42,540 nt of DNA from NCBI RefSeq assembly GCF_000379925.1, contig NZ_KB904234.1, positions 1 to 42,540 of the forward strand, read 5' to 3'. The notes below the pieces were generated by a model, which saw only the letters and a program-made list of their open reading frames with translations, was not told the DNA's origin and did no database searches. The position numbers and the translations under genes were made by a program. Positions 8,147-16,931 of the stretch are shown here, in pieces; within the stretch, counting starts at the first letter, position 1, and each line of letters starts with the position of its first letter. The DNA is from Porphyromonas levii DSM 23370 (lineage in GTDB: Bacteria; Bacteroidota; Bacteroidia; Bacteroidales; Porphyromonadaceae).

Positions 8147-8769
8147 AGCTTGTTCAGTGTTATCTGTCTGTGCATAGACTCCGCAAGTTGGGTGTCGTGC
8201 GTCACCGTTACTATTGTAGTGTCGTGGAGCTGGGAGAGGTATTCGATAAAGCGCTGAGTATTGGTATGATCGAGTGCTGATGTAGGTTCGTCCATCAGGA
8301 GTATCTTCCTGCCCTGCAATAGAGCGGAAATAATCAGCATCCTTTGCCGTTCACCACCCGATATCTTCAGCATCGGTTTACCCAATATGGTAGTGGGGAG
8401 CCCGAGCCGCTCTACTGCTTCCTCGTATCTCTGACGGTCGAACTTCTGCTGTCTATTCGCTTTGTATTTATAGGGTGCCTGAAGCATCTCCAGTCCCGTA
8501 TCATAAGGTAGCTGAACCTCCTGAGGTAACCAACCGACTAGCGTGCGAATCTTGCGGATATGCTCAGGCACTACCGCTAATCCATCCACTACGATACTCC
8601 CTTCTCTTGGTATTGCCAGCCCAACTATACTATTTAGGAGCGTGCTTTTCCCCGCTCCCGACTCGCCAGTAATGGCTACATGCTCGCCAGTCTCTATCAA
8701 GTCGGTAAAGCGATCTATAACCAGTTTGTCTCCAAAACGAAAGGTGGCGTTACTAAACTCAATCATCAC
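8143..8769 (-). CDS. fetA: ABC exporter ATP-binding protein, FetA family
   Basis: A 208-residue ABC ATPase with Walker A GESGAGKST (35-43), signature ISGGE (136-140), Walker B ILLMDEP (156-162) with the catalytic glutamate, and a switch histidine in VTHDT. The short length and four-base overlap with the FetB-like permease identify it as the energy subunit of that exporter. A TATCTTTG box lies at 8806-8813 on the minus strand, right after the terminator of the upstream peptidase gene, so the pair is probably transcribed on its own. Confidence 0.9.
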   Translation of the reverse strand: MMIEFSNATFRFGDKLVIDRFTDLIETGEHVAITGESGAGKSTLLNSIVGLAIPREGSIVVDGLAVVPEHIRKIRTLVGWLPQEVQLPYDTGLEMLQAPYKYKANRQQKFDRQRYEEAVERLGLPTTILGKPMLKISGGERQRMLIISALLQGRKILLMDEPTSALDHTNTQRFIEYLSQLHDTTIVTVTHDTQLAESMHRQITLNKL

Positions 8770-8805
8770 AAAATCTTCATCTCACTATTTGCCCTATCTA
8801 TACAG

Positions 8806-8813
8806 CAAAGATA
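8806..8813 (-). promoter_or_regulatory. -7 box upstream of fetAB
   Basis: On the minus strand TATCTTTG, 37 bases before the fetA start. The -33 position falls inside the adjacent terminator hairpin and has no clear TTTG. Confidence 0.5.
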
Positions 8814-8827
8814 CCTAATTATATATA

Positions 8828-8877
8828 CCAGAGAGAGAGGTTGTGCAAAACATTCTCTGCACAACCTCTCTCTCTGG
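8828..8877 (-). terminator. Terminator after zinc peptidase gene
   Basis: Arms 8828-8846 and 8859-8877 form a perfect 19-base stem rich in GA/TC dinucleotides with a 12-base loop. On the minus strand it is followed by an AT-only run. It is 25 bases beyond the peptidase stop. Confidence 0.75.
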
Positions 8878-8901
8878 TTATTGGTATCTGAATAGCGCTG
8901 A

Positions 8902-10959
8902 TTACTTAGCTAGTTTCTCGAGTGCTATGGAAGTCTTGCGAAGTAAAGGGTCTATTGAGATAGGCTGTCCTACTGCATGCTCCATCCACTGCTGAGGGAT
9001 GATACGACCATAGGTGAGCATCCGTGTAAGCTCCTTGGCAATATTCTTGTCCTTTACTGCCTCCTCAATTTGGAAACTAATCAAGTGTCCGATAGGGTAG
9101 TTAGGCAAGTAGAGAGGGTTATCAATCATGTGAGAGTACACAGCGAGAAGAGGTTCATCCTTTCCTCCAAGAATATCGGCAAAGTAAGTATTCCATACCC
9201 TTTTCGCTTCGGTAAGTACAGCCTCACGAAGCTCAGCAGGTGTGGCTTCTGGATGCTGATAGATCCACTCCCACACGGCAATATCTACTAGCGAAACGCC
9301 CATAATCTCCATGGTACCCCAGAATGCAGTCAGAGCTTCCCAATGCTCATCTTCTGGAGATGGGTTGGATAGTCCAAGCATCTCTAGATCACGCTTTTGG
9401 AATAGGAATGCGACAGCCTCTGTGAATGCTGTGTTAGGTACACCGCTGAGCATGTAGTAGTCTACATCCTCCAGTGTAAGTACCTGCTCCACGTTGTGTC
9501 CAAACTCATGAATAGCAATATTGTAGCCCTTATAGTCCATCCCCTCTGGAGTAATCCTTGTGCGAAGGTGAGCCTTCTCGCCCTTCATAGTTGCGCCCCA
9601 AGCATGTCCTGCTCCACGAGATGGCTCTACTACTACTTGCGAAACAATCTCATTTGCCTTGGCTTCGTCCCATCCTAGGTTCATGAGGATACGAGGTAGG
9701 TCTTTCCATACAGCCTCAGCATTTGGGTACTTCGCCTTGGTGATAGCATCTAACTCCGACTCGGGCAATCCGCCACGACCCTTGAAGCCATTATACCATA
9801 TATCATGTGGCTCAAGAGGACGACCTAGGCGCTTAGTGATAAAGGCAGCAACCTCCTTGACCTGAGGTGAGGATAGAAGTCCCTCAAATAGCTTTACTAC
9901 ATCGGCTTGTAGTAGTTCCATATTGCCTTCAAAGGCACGGTGCAGTTGCGTAGGCATCTGTGGATAGTACTGATCCAGCTTTTGGTGCTGACGCATAGCC
10001 GTAAGTAGGTGGTTGTAGCGTATATCCTCCTCTCTCGCAGGGTTGCTTAGCTCTTTGCCCGATCGGAATACCTTATTAGATATAGGTTGCCAAGTCACCT
10101 CTGGGTTATTGATAACCACGGCAGGGATATCTTGCTTTACGATGTGCTTCATCACCTCGTAGATCATGCGCTGTTTCTCTAACCCCTTATCCGCGATGGA
10201 GTAGTTGCTCTTGATTTCGTCACGCAGTCCCCAGTGGGTAATTAGCTTTATGCCATCAGGGAAGAGCTGCTCGCCAGCTTCGTTGCGCAGCTTATCCATA
10301 CATATATTGTAGTCCGAGATGTAGGCGTCTGCTCCTGTTAGAGTTTTAGAGACTTCCATCTTGAGCTCGGCTGGTACACGAGCTGAAAATAGGTCGCCCA
10401 TACGAGCGTAAGCCCACTCCAGCCTGCTCCATTCCTTTCCTTTGGTGCTCTTTTCAGCTAGCGAATAGGGCGGAAAGTTGAGTGCCGTAACGAAAGCTAG
10501 CTTTGTGGCGTACATATCATCCGAGAAGTGTGATGATACATCGTAACTTCCTACTATGAGGTCGATATCCTGCATAGGGTCTCCATTAAGATGTAGTGGT
10601 TCCTTTAGCTTGACATCGATTAGGTTGTAGTGACCGAGAAGAATCTCATAAGTGCGAGACAGTCTTTCAAATAATAGCTTGCGGGCTTCGCTGTCTTTGG
10701 CAAAGTTCTCCACGCAAAACTTTTGGAATGCATCGCAATCACCATCACTTGCTGTCCAAAGAGTGGCAACGTGCTTCACGCCTCTCTCTAGTAGCTCCTT
10801 GTTGCTACCAGCGGGAAACTCCTTCTTCATGGTTTCGATAGTCTTCATCTGTACACTAGGGCAAATCGGATGATCTCCCTCCTTTGTCTCTTGCGCCCTT
10901 AGAGGGTATGCTACTACAGTGAGTGCTGCCACTAAGAACCACATCCAAACTTTCTTCAT
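8902..10959 (-). CDS. Secreted zinc metallopeptidase with HEFGH motif
   Basis: A 685-residue protein with an N-terminal signal peptide (MKKVWMWFLVAALTVVAYPLRAQ, shown here only as residues 1-23) and so probably periplasmic or surface-exposed. The zinc site is HEFGH at 484-488, with the third ligand E514 in FTEA, a gluzincin arrangement. The C-terminal region after the zinc site (WGTMEIMG, IYQHPEATPAELRE, YPIGHLISFQIE) resembles the M3/M32-like helical fold. I therefore call it M3-like, but I cannot assign it firmly to a named family. It most likely cleaves peptides for nutrition in an asaccharolytic organism. It has its own promoter box (10992-10999) and terminator. Confidence 0.8.
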   Translation of the reverse strand: MKKVWMWFLVAALTVVAYPLRAQETKEGDHPICPSVQMKTIETMKKEFPAGSNKELLERGVKHVATLWTASDGDCDAFQKFCVENFAKDSEARKLLFERLSRTYEILLGHYNLIDVKLKEPLHLNGDPMQDIDLIVGSYDVSSHFSDDMYATKLAFVTALNFPPYSLAEKSTKGKEWSRLEWAYARMGDLFSARVPAELKMEVSKTLTGADAYISDYNICMDKLRNEAGEQLFPDGIKLITHWGLRDEIKSNYSIADKGLEKQRMIYEVMKHIVKQDIPAVVINNPEVTWQPISNKVFRSGKELSNPAREEDIRYNHLLTAMRQHQKLDQYYPQMPTQLHRAFEGNMELLQADVVKLFEGLLSSPQVKEVAAFITKRLGRPLEPHDIWYNGFKGRGGLPESELDAITKAKYPNAEAVWKDLPRILMNLGWDEAKANEIVSQVVVEPSRGAGHAWGATMKGEKAHLRTRITPEGMDYKGYNIAIHEFGHNVEQVLTLEDVDYYMLSGVPNTAFTEAVAFLFQKRDLEMLGLSNPSPEDEHWEALTAFWGTMEIMGVSLVDIAVWEWIYQHPEATPAELREAVLTEAKRVWNTYFADILGGKDEPLLAVYSHMIDNPLYLPNYPIGHLISFQIEEAVKDKNIAKELTRMLTYGRIIPQQWMEHAVGQPISIDPLLRKTSIALEKLAK

Positions 10960-10991
10960 AGGTTACAATGGTTATGATTATACTAGTTTCG

Positions 10992-10999
10992 CAAAAGTA
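10992..10999 (-). promoter_or_regulatory. -7 box upstream of zinc peptidase
   Basis: On the minus strand TACTTTTG, matching TAnnTTTG, 32 bases before the ATG. A TTTG occurs at 11014-11017 but only 14 bases away. Confidence 0.5.
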
Positions 11000-11195
11000 C
11001 AAAATAATTAAAACAAAATGGCTATTTCGATAGACCTACTTCATAGTTGCCAAATTGGAGCGGAATAAGTTGCCTGATAGTAGGGCGGTGATGAGCTGGG
11101 GGCGTTTTGCGCTTTCCGTATTTGTATTTTCTAGATAGATAGCCAAAGATCGTTGAGGTCGTAAAGAACCCAATTGTGGTAGGTATTCCGTGTAT

Positions 11196-11281
11196 AGTCT
11201 CTCCCGCAATGAACTCCAGTTCCTCCCGCGAGGGACTCGAGTTTCTCTGGCGAGAGACTGCAGTCCCTCCCGAGAGAGACT
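11196..11281. repeat. Array of four 20-base hairpins, 22-base period
   Basis: Units at 11196-11215, 11218-11237, 11240-11259 and 11262-11281 have the form AGTnnCTC, a 4-base loop (CCGC, CCGC, TGGC, CCGA), and a complementary GAGnnACT. G-T pairs or single mismatches occur in the arms. Linkers are 2 bases. The right end GACTTTCCTTGCTC resembles the right end of the 26923-27052 array. Function unknown. Confidence 0.85.
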
Positions 11282-11524
11282 TTCCTTGCTCCCTAGTGTA
11301 ATACTTTTTCCTATGTATAGGGCGATCTGTGAGAAAGGGAGAGACAATCACTCCTCCTAGTCAGAGTCTCTTGTACAATATCCACTCAGTGGTCTTGGTA
11401 TCGGTCTTCAGACTTGTCGAGTTGCCGATACTCGCTTATATTTCTTTGATCTACCATACTGTATTACAGAGATATTCTGTCTAGTCTGTGTAGTAGAATT
11501 AGCACAATTTATATTTTTTAGAGC

Positions 11525-11554
11525 TTGATATTTCCGATATAATAGGTACATTTG
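11525..11554 (+). promoter_or_regulatory. Promoter of M16 peptidase
   Basis: TTG (11525-11527), 19 bases, then TACATTTG (11547-11554), a good Bacteroidetes promoter about 70 bases before the chosen ATG at 11624. It would leave any start at 11552 inside the -7 box, which supports the later start. Confidence 0.7.
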
Positions 11555-11623
11555 CGCAATAGGAGACTATATAGAATCCCAGGTGGAGATAGAATAATAA
11601 TAAATTATAATTTACAACTACAA

Positions 11624-14452
11624 ATGAAAAAGACTTTACAACTTTGGATGAGTCTATTCGTGGTAGCGCTACTTGGTAGCTATACCCAAGTTGCTGCACA
11701 GGATCCTCAAGTGCAGCCTCTTCCAATTGACAAAGATGTTCGAGTAGGGAAGTTGCCTAATGGGCTTACTTACTTTATTCGCCACAATGAGATGCCTAAA
11801 GAACGTGCTAACTTCTACATCGTACAACGTGTTGGGTCAATGCAGGAGGAGGACAATCAGTCAGGTTTGGCTCACTTCCTCGAGCACCTCGCTTTCAATG
11901 GCTCTCGCCACTTCCCAGGTAAGGGGATGATTAACTACTTAGAGCGTATTGGCGTAAAGTTTGGTGAAGAACTAAATGCTTTTACCTCTTTTGATGAAAC
12001 TCGTTATACGATTAAGGATGCGCCTGTAAATCGCGATGGCGTGGTGGACTCTTGTATCCTTATCCTTCGTGATTGGAGCGATGGTATTGCTCTATTAGAT
12101 GAGGAGATTGATAATGAGCGTGGCGTAATTGAGGAGGAGTGGCGTCAAAGTGAAAAGGGTAATACTCGTGTACTTACTCAGGTGCTCAAGAGAATGTTCC
12201 CCGGACTTAACTATGGTAAGCGTATGCCTATCGGTAGTATGGATGTTGTCCGTAACTTCTCTTATCAGGAGCTACGCGACTACTACCATAAGTGGTATCG
12301 TCCAGACCTTCAGGGTCTAGTGATTGTAGGTGATGTTGATGTAGACGCAGTGGAAAAGAAGATTAAGGATACTTTCGCTGATATGAAAGCTCCTGTGAAT
12401 CCTGCTGAGCGTGTATATGAGGAAGTGCCTGATCGTGAGGCTCCAATTAGCATCGTGGTAACTGATCCCGAAGCTACGAGCAATTACATCTCTATCTCTA
12501 CCAGCTATGATGCTCTTCCAAAGGAGTATAAAGCATCTGCTGTTGGTCTTTCTAATAATTATATGACCACTGTACTAAGCATGATGATGAATACCCGTCT
12601 GGAGGAGATTGCACAGAAGCCTAATGCTCCATTTATCGGTGCAGAGATGAGTATTGGTCCTATCATGGGATTGACAATGACTGAGGATAACGTGGATATT
12701 ACTGCTGTATTCGAACCTAATAAGGGAGAGATAGCACTAAACGCAATTGCTGCTGAGATCAAGAGAGCTAAGGATTTCGGATTTACTGCGGCCGAGTATC
12801 AGCGTGCAAGTGCAGAGCTAGTGAATAGCTATGAGAATAGCCTTAATTCTAAGGCAAACCGTACCAACACTTCTTATGCTGATGAGTATAGCAGCTACTT
12901 CACTAGTGGTGGCTATATCCCAGGTATCGAGTTCGAGTACCAGCTTATGAGCCAGCTAGCTCAGGGTCTACAAGTAGATGTTATCAATCAGATGTTCCAG
13001 CAGTTGCTAAATAGCAATAATACTGTAGTACTTCTTATGGGACAGGAGAAGGAAGGTGTTTCTTTCCCAACTGAGGAGGAGCTAATGGCTGCTTACAAAA
13101 AGGGTATGGAGCAGGAGGTAGAGGCTTATAAGGATGAGTTCTCTAACGTACCTCTAATGGATAATCTTCCAGATCCAGGTAAGTTACTTAGTGAGGAGAA
13201 TGACCTGAAGTTTGGTGTTACGAAGTGGACTTTTGAGAATGGTGCCACCGTATACCTACTGCCAACAGATTATAAGAAGAATGATATTCGTCTTTATGGT
13301 ATCAGCCATGGTGGTTATCTACAGCTTGCCGACAAGCTTGGTTCTGTCAATACTCGATCTTTCGATATGGCAGATGTGGCAGGTGTTGCTAACTTTGATA
13401 ATACTGCACTCTCTAAGGTGCTCGCTGGTAAGACCGCTTCTGCTAGTACATTTGTAAATGGTCTATCAGAGGGCGTGAGAGGTAAGTCTTCAGATAAGGA
13501 TCTCGAGAGCATGTTGCAGCTGATGTATCTCCGTATGACAGATATGCGTAGCAGCGATAGCGACTTCGCCGCTCAGGTAGAGAAAGCGAAGGTTATGCTT
13601 AAGTCAAGTACAGCTGATCCAATGTATGCTTTCTGGAAGGCGCTTCCAGGTGTTCTCTATCCAGGGAATGAGCTTCGCCAGCAGAAGACTGTGGAGGAGT
13701 ACGACCAGATTGACTACGCTAAGATTGTAGAAGCATATAAGGGTAGGTTTGCTGATGCGAGCGATTTTACTTTCTTCCTAGTTGGAAGCTTTGACAAGGC
13801 AACCGTACAACCACTCCTTGAGCGCTATATCGGGTCTCTTCCAAGTACTCATTCTAAGGAGGCGGACCAGAGCGCTCTAGCTCCTAAGATGAATCCTAAG
13901 AGCACAGATAACACTATCACACTTACCGGAACAAACCCAATTGCTGCTTCTATAGCTGTATTTGTTAATGACGGCAAGTATGGTATGAAGGAGAATATGG
14001 TTGTTGATATCCTTGGTGAGGTGCTTAGCCAGCAGTTCTTCAAGAGTATTCGTGAGGATGAAGGAGGTACTTACGGTGTTGGTGTACAGGCTTCTGTACA
14101 AGAAGCTCCTAGAGGTGAGGAGTCTTTGCTGATTTACTACCAGACTAATCCAGATCAGGTAGAGAAGCTTAACAATAAGATTATGAGTGAGCTTCAGCTT
14201 GTAGCAGATGGCAAGATCAATATTGATGAGTACTTCAATAAGACAGTGCTCAACATGGAGAAAGCCTATGACCAGAATGTGCGAGAGAATAGTTACTGGC
14301 TAAATGTTATTAGTTCTTACTATTTCAAGGGCGAGAACTTCCATGACAACTATCTAGAGACGCTTCGTAGCATTACTACTGCTGATGTTCGTGCTGCGCT
14401 TTCTGAGATACTCAAGGGTCGTAAGCTAACTCAGGTTGGTATGACTAAGTAA
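11624..14452 (+). CDS. Secreted M16 family zinc peptidase
   Basis: A pitrilysin/insulinase-type peptidase of 942 residues made of two M16 halves. I start it at ATG 11624 because a clean signal peptide (MKKTLQLWMSLFVVALLGS..., cleavage near AAQ 26) begins there and the promoter overlaps the longer frame. The inverted zinc motif HFLEH is at 84-88, with the distal ligand E165 in NERG, 77 residues later as usual. The second half (from about residue 525) lacks a zinc motif but has the typical Arg/Tyr-containing GGTYGVGV segment. It probably degrades peptides in the periplasm or outer membrane. It ends in a strong hairpin shared with the convergent helicase gene. Confidence 0.93.
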   Translation: MKKTLQLWMSLFVVALLGSYTQVAAQDPQVQPLPIDKDVRVGKLPNGLTYFIRHNEMPKERANFYIVQRVGSMQEEDNQSGLAHFLEHLAFNGSRHFPGKGMINYLERIGVKFGEELNAFTSFDETRYTIKDAPVNRDGVVDSCILILRDWSDGIALLDEEIDNERGVIEEEWRQSEKGNTRVLTQVLKRMFPGLNYGKRMPIGSMDVVRNFSYQELRDYYHKWYRPDLQGLVIVGDVDVDAVEKKIKDTFADMKAPVNPAERVYEEVPDREAPISIVVTDPEATSNYISISTSYDALPKEYKASAVGLSNNYMTTVLSMMMNTRLEEIAQKPNAPFIGAEMSIGPIMGLTMTEDNVDITAVFEPNKGEIALNAIAAEIKRAKDFGFTAAEYQRASAELVNSYENSLNSKANRTNTSYADEYSSYFTSGGYIPGIEFEYQLMSQLAQGLQVDVINQMFQQLLNSNNTVVLLMGQEKEGVSFPTEEELMAAYKKGMEQEVEAYKDEFSNVPLMDNLPDPGKLLSEENDLKFGVTKWTFENGATVYLLPTDYKKNDIRLYGISHGGYLQLADKLGSVNTRSFDMADVAGVANFDNTALSKVLAGKTASASTFVNGLSEGVRGKSSDKDLESMLQLMYLRMTDMRSSDSDFAAQVEKAKVMLKSSTADPMYAFWKALPGVLYPGNELRQQKTVEEYDQIDYAKIVEAYKGRFADASDFTFFLVGSFDKATVQPLLERYIGSLPSTHSKEADQSALAPKMNPKSTDNTITLTGTNPIAASIAVFVNDGKYGMKENMVVDILGEVLSQQFFKSIREDEGGTYGVGVQASVQEAPRGEESLLIYYQTNPDQVEKLNNKIMSELQLVADGKINIDEYFNKTVLNMEKAYDQNVRENSYWLNVISSYYFKGENFHDNYLETLRSITTADVRAALSEILKGRKLTQVGMTK

Positions 14453-14476
14453 TCGAACTAAGGATAGTTACTAAAT

Positions 14477-14519
14477 AAGGAAGAGGCTACGCAGCACTAA
14501 ACTGCGTAGCCTCTTCCTT
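14477..14519 (+). terminator. Strong hairpin between convergent genes
   Basis: A perfect 18-base stem (14477-14494 with 14502-14519) and 7-base loop lie between the M16 peptidase stop and the convergent helicase stop at 14524. A/T runs flank it and it could terminate both transcripts. Confidence 0.8.
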
Positions 14520-14523
14520 ATCT

Positions 14524-15966
14524 TCACTGCTCTAGGTCTCCAAAGATAAAGGAGGGTGGATTGAGAATGTATAACTTTTCTGTAGCTCGGGTCATAGCGG
14601 TGTATAACCAACGGCAAAAGGAGAGATTAATCATCTCTGGAGTGAGATAACCGAAACTGAGGTATACCTCTTTCCACTGCCCACCTTGAGCTTTATGGCA
14701 TGTCATAGCATAGGCGTACTTGACTTGAAGGGCATTAAGATAAGGGTCTTGACGAAGCTTTAGGTATAGGTCTCTGCGATTGGTAATATGTGGGTAGTCA
14801 CTGCAAACCCCTTCGTACAGCACTTGGCGCTGCTCCTTAGTGAGTGCTGGCGCTTGTGTAAATAGGCTGTCCATCAGGAGCTGTGCCGAAATAAAGTCTC
14901 CACTGGTGTCTTGGAGTTCAGCTTCTCTGAAGGTAAAGCCATGAAGTTCTTGTTCTCGTCGAGTGCCTAACACTTTTAGAATTTCTCCATTCGCAAGGAA
15001 GTTGCTTGTGGCATTGCCTTGGCTGTCTACGGGTTGGTATAGATAATTATTGCGCACGACCATGAGGTTTTCACCCGGGACAATCTCCTCGTCGTAGTAC
15101 AATGAACGGTTGCGGATGGCTTTGTTGTATTCTTCGGCATCCCTATTGGAGCGTGTGACAAGAAGCGTCTCTTCTTGTCCGACTCGTCGGTAAGAGTCTT
15201 CTACCAGCTCTGGTAGATCATAGCCTGATATGATTTCTACTTCACCTCCAGGCTCAGGCATAGGGAGGAGTGGTTCGGACCAATCTTTGCCTTGCTGTAG
15301 GTCTAAGATTCTGCCCCTAAGTAAATAGCTAAGGTAGACGATTTCTCCACCTTTTTCCTGGCGTACGATATCTTTGAGAACACCTTGGTACAGCACCGAG
15401 CAGTAGCCAAGAAGGTAGTCTGGATTGAGTGAGGGGCTGAGCTCTGTGCCGACGGGAGGAAGCTGGGCATCATCTCCGATAAGCAGTATCTTGCTTCCTT
15501 CTATGCTAAAGCAAAAGTCGGTAAGGTCATCGAGCAGGTGTCCACTTCCGAAGGTTCCAAATCCATCGCTCGAGTTATTGATCATCGATGCTTCGTCAAT
15601 AATATATAAGGTGCCAGGCTGGTGCTTATTGAAGTTAATCTCATAAATTACCCCCTCGCTAGAGACTCTCTGACGGTAGATGGTTCTATGGATGGTAAAA
15701 GCTGGTAGCCCGCAGTAGTGCTCCAAGACTTTGGCAGCTCTACCAGTGGGCGCAAGTAGCATCTGAGGGCTGTGGTGCTCTTGTAGCATGCGCGATAGTG
15801 CTCCAATGAGGCTACTTTTTCCTGTGCCGGCATATCCTCGAAGGAGAAATATGGAGTGCTCAGTAGGGTCTGAGAGAAAGTTTTGAAGCTCTTCTATTAC
15901 TGTCTGCTGGCTTAGTGTAGGCTTGAAACCAAAATAATCCGCTATTTGAAGCCTGTTGTGTGTCAT
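14524..15966 (-). CDS. RecD/PIF1-like ATP-dependent DNA helicase
   Basis: A superfamily 1B helicase of 480 residues, cytoplasmic. Walker A GYAGTGKSS is at 44-52, Walker B is in LYIIDEASMI, motif III is LIGDDAQLPP, and the C-terminal UvrD_C_2 region has YAYAMTCHKAQGGQWKEV and a final arginine-containing WLYTAMTRATEKLYIL. It is shorter than RecD2 and lacks an N-terminal helix-hairpin-helix region. In Bacteroidales genomes such a gene is commonly near the pseudopilin-like protein, DUF3822 and rsmD, as here. It may act in replication fork repair; exact role unknown. Confidence 0.88.
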   Translation of the reverse strand: MTHNRLQIADYFGFKPTLSQQTVIEELQNFLSDPTEHSIFLLRGYAGTGKSSLIGALSRMLQEHHSPQMLLAPTGRAAKVLEHYCGLPAFTIHRTIYRQRVSSEGVIYEINFNKHQPGTLYIIDEASMINNSSDGFGTFGSGHLLDDLTDFCFSIEGSKILLIGDDAQLPPVGTELSPSLNPDYLLGYCSVLYQGVLKDIVRQEKGGEIVYLSYLLRGRILDLQQGKDWSEPLLPMPEPGGEVEIISGYDLPELVEDSYRRVGQEETLLVTRSNRDAEEYNKAIRNRSLYYDEEIVPGENLMVVRNNYLYQPVDSQGNATSNFLANGEILKVLGTRREQELHGFTFREAELQDTSGDFISAQLLMDSLFTQAPALTKEQRQVLYEGVCSDYPHITNRRDLYLKLRQDPYLNALQVKYAYAMTCHKAQGGQWKEVYLSFGYLTPEMINLSFCRWLYTAMTRATEKLYILNPPSFIFGDLEQ

Positions 15967-16027
15967 ATTCCCTGAAAATTGACTATATTTGAACGCTCAT
16001 TTCTGTGGAAGTCTGAATAAATGTTGC

Positions 16028-16035
16028 TACTTTTG
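16028..16035 (+). promoter_or_regulatory. -7 box upstream of the pseudopilin-like gene
   Basis: TACTTTTG matches TAnnTTTG, about 95 bases before the ATG at 16130. A second match, TATATTTG, lies at 15984-15991. Neither has a convincing -33 element. Confidence 0.4.
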
Positions 16036-16129
16036 TACAGACTATCTGTGAGTATGAGAAGGAATTCCTTCTCCTCTAGATGGAGCGTTGATTGTTTGTG
16101 AATGCAAAATAACAAATATATTTGATGGT

Positions 16130-16843
16130 ATGAAGACTTTAGTGAAAATTTTGTTGGCCTTAGCGGTTATTGGTCTGGGGTGGGCTGTGTATAACAGTAT
16201 CCAGGTGCCAGCGGACTTTGATAAGACCAAGACAGCTCGTGAGCGTGCAGTGATTAAGGAACTAGTGGATATCCGTGCAGCTCAGATAGCTTACAAGCAG
16301 GCACATAATGTGCATGCTGCCAACTTTGAGGAGCTACGTAGCTGGCTCGAGACGGGTAAGGTGACTACTATCTTCCGTGTGATGGAGCTTACTGAGCAGC
16401 AGCTCGAGGATGGTATGACTGAGGCAAAAGCAAATGCTATTGTCCGTAAGGCAATGGCGACGGGCAACTGGGCTGAAGCTGAGGCTGCTGGTCTATCTAG
16501 CATTGTTGACGGTAAGCGTGTTTCTTTCGTTCGTGATACCGTGCCAGAACTAGCAAAGACTGCAGTATTTAGGGATCGTCCTGATTTCGATGTTCAGAAG
16601 CTCGGTATTGTTCCTTTCTCTAACGGTGCTGTATTCGCTATGGATACTGCTAGCGTGAAGACTTCTTCAGGCTTTGATATCAAGGTGTTTGAAGCAAGCA
16701 CTACTTACGATGTATATCTAGGTGACCTCAATAACACTGAGTTGCGTAATCTTACAGACAAGCAGGTACAGATCGGTAAGTTCCCTGGTCTAAAGGTCGG
16801 TTCGCTAACTGAGATTAATAACTACGCAGGTAACTGGGAGTAA
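16130..16843 (+). CDS. Membrane-anchored pseudopilin-like protein, conserved in Bacteroidales
   Basis: 237 residues from ATG 16130, chosen because the signal/anchor sequence MKTLVKILLALAVIGLGWAV begins there. After the anchor comes a helix (about 25-65) with DIRAAQIAYKQAHNVHAANFEELRSW. This is the 'DIR-A-Q-AY-...-F-EL' pattern seen in type II pseudopilins and in a conserved Bacteroidetes family of unknown function that I recall next to DUF3822 and rsmD. The rest is a globular region with no recognised catalytic motif. No prepilin peptidase site (G-F-xxxE) is evident, so export as a pilin is unproven. A hairpin terminator follows. Confidence 0.75.
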   Translation: MKTLVKILLALAVIGLGWAVYNSIQVPADFDKTKTARERAVIKELVDIRAAQIAYKQAHNVHAANFEELRSWLETGKVTTIFRVMELTEQQLEDGMTEAKANAIVRKAMATGNWAEAEAAGLSSIVDGKRVSFVRDTVPELAKTAVFRDRPDFDVQKLGIVPFSNGAVFAMDTASVKTSSGFDIKVFEASTTYDVYLGDLNNTELRNLTDKQVQIGKFPGLKVGSLTEINNYAGNWE

Positions 16844-16866
16844 TCTAGTGCCTACATGATTTTAAG

Positions 16867-16914
16867 AAAGCACACCTCTGTACCTCATGCGTGAGGTGTT
16901 GGGGTGTGCTTTTC
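16867..16914 (+). terminator. Terminator after the pseudopilin-like gene
   Basis: Outer stem 16867-16876 with 16903-16912 (10 bases) encloses an inner stem 16882-16887 with 16892-16897 closed by TGCG. It ends in TTTT. DUF3822 begins only 18 bases later, so readthrough or an internal promoter must feed it. Confidence 0.7.
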
Positions 16915-16931
16915 GATAATATAATATTGAG

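Larger units (their letters stand above)
10960..11623. other. Intergenic region between two divergent peptidase genes
   Basis: No convincing gene. It holds the leftward promoter box of the zinc peptidase (10992-10999), the 22-base-period hairpin array at 11196-11281, and the rightward promoter of the M16 peptidase (11525-11554). Overlapping minus-strand frames through 11022-11351 are judged spurious because they depend on the repeat. Confidence 0.6.

Noticed and set aside
11022-11351. Two overlapping minus-strand frames of about 105 residues
   Set aside because: Both are open because the hairpin array contains no stops; neither has a recognisable protein pattern.
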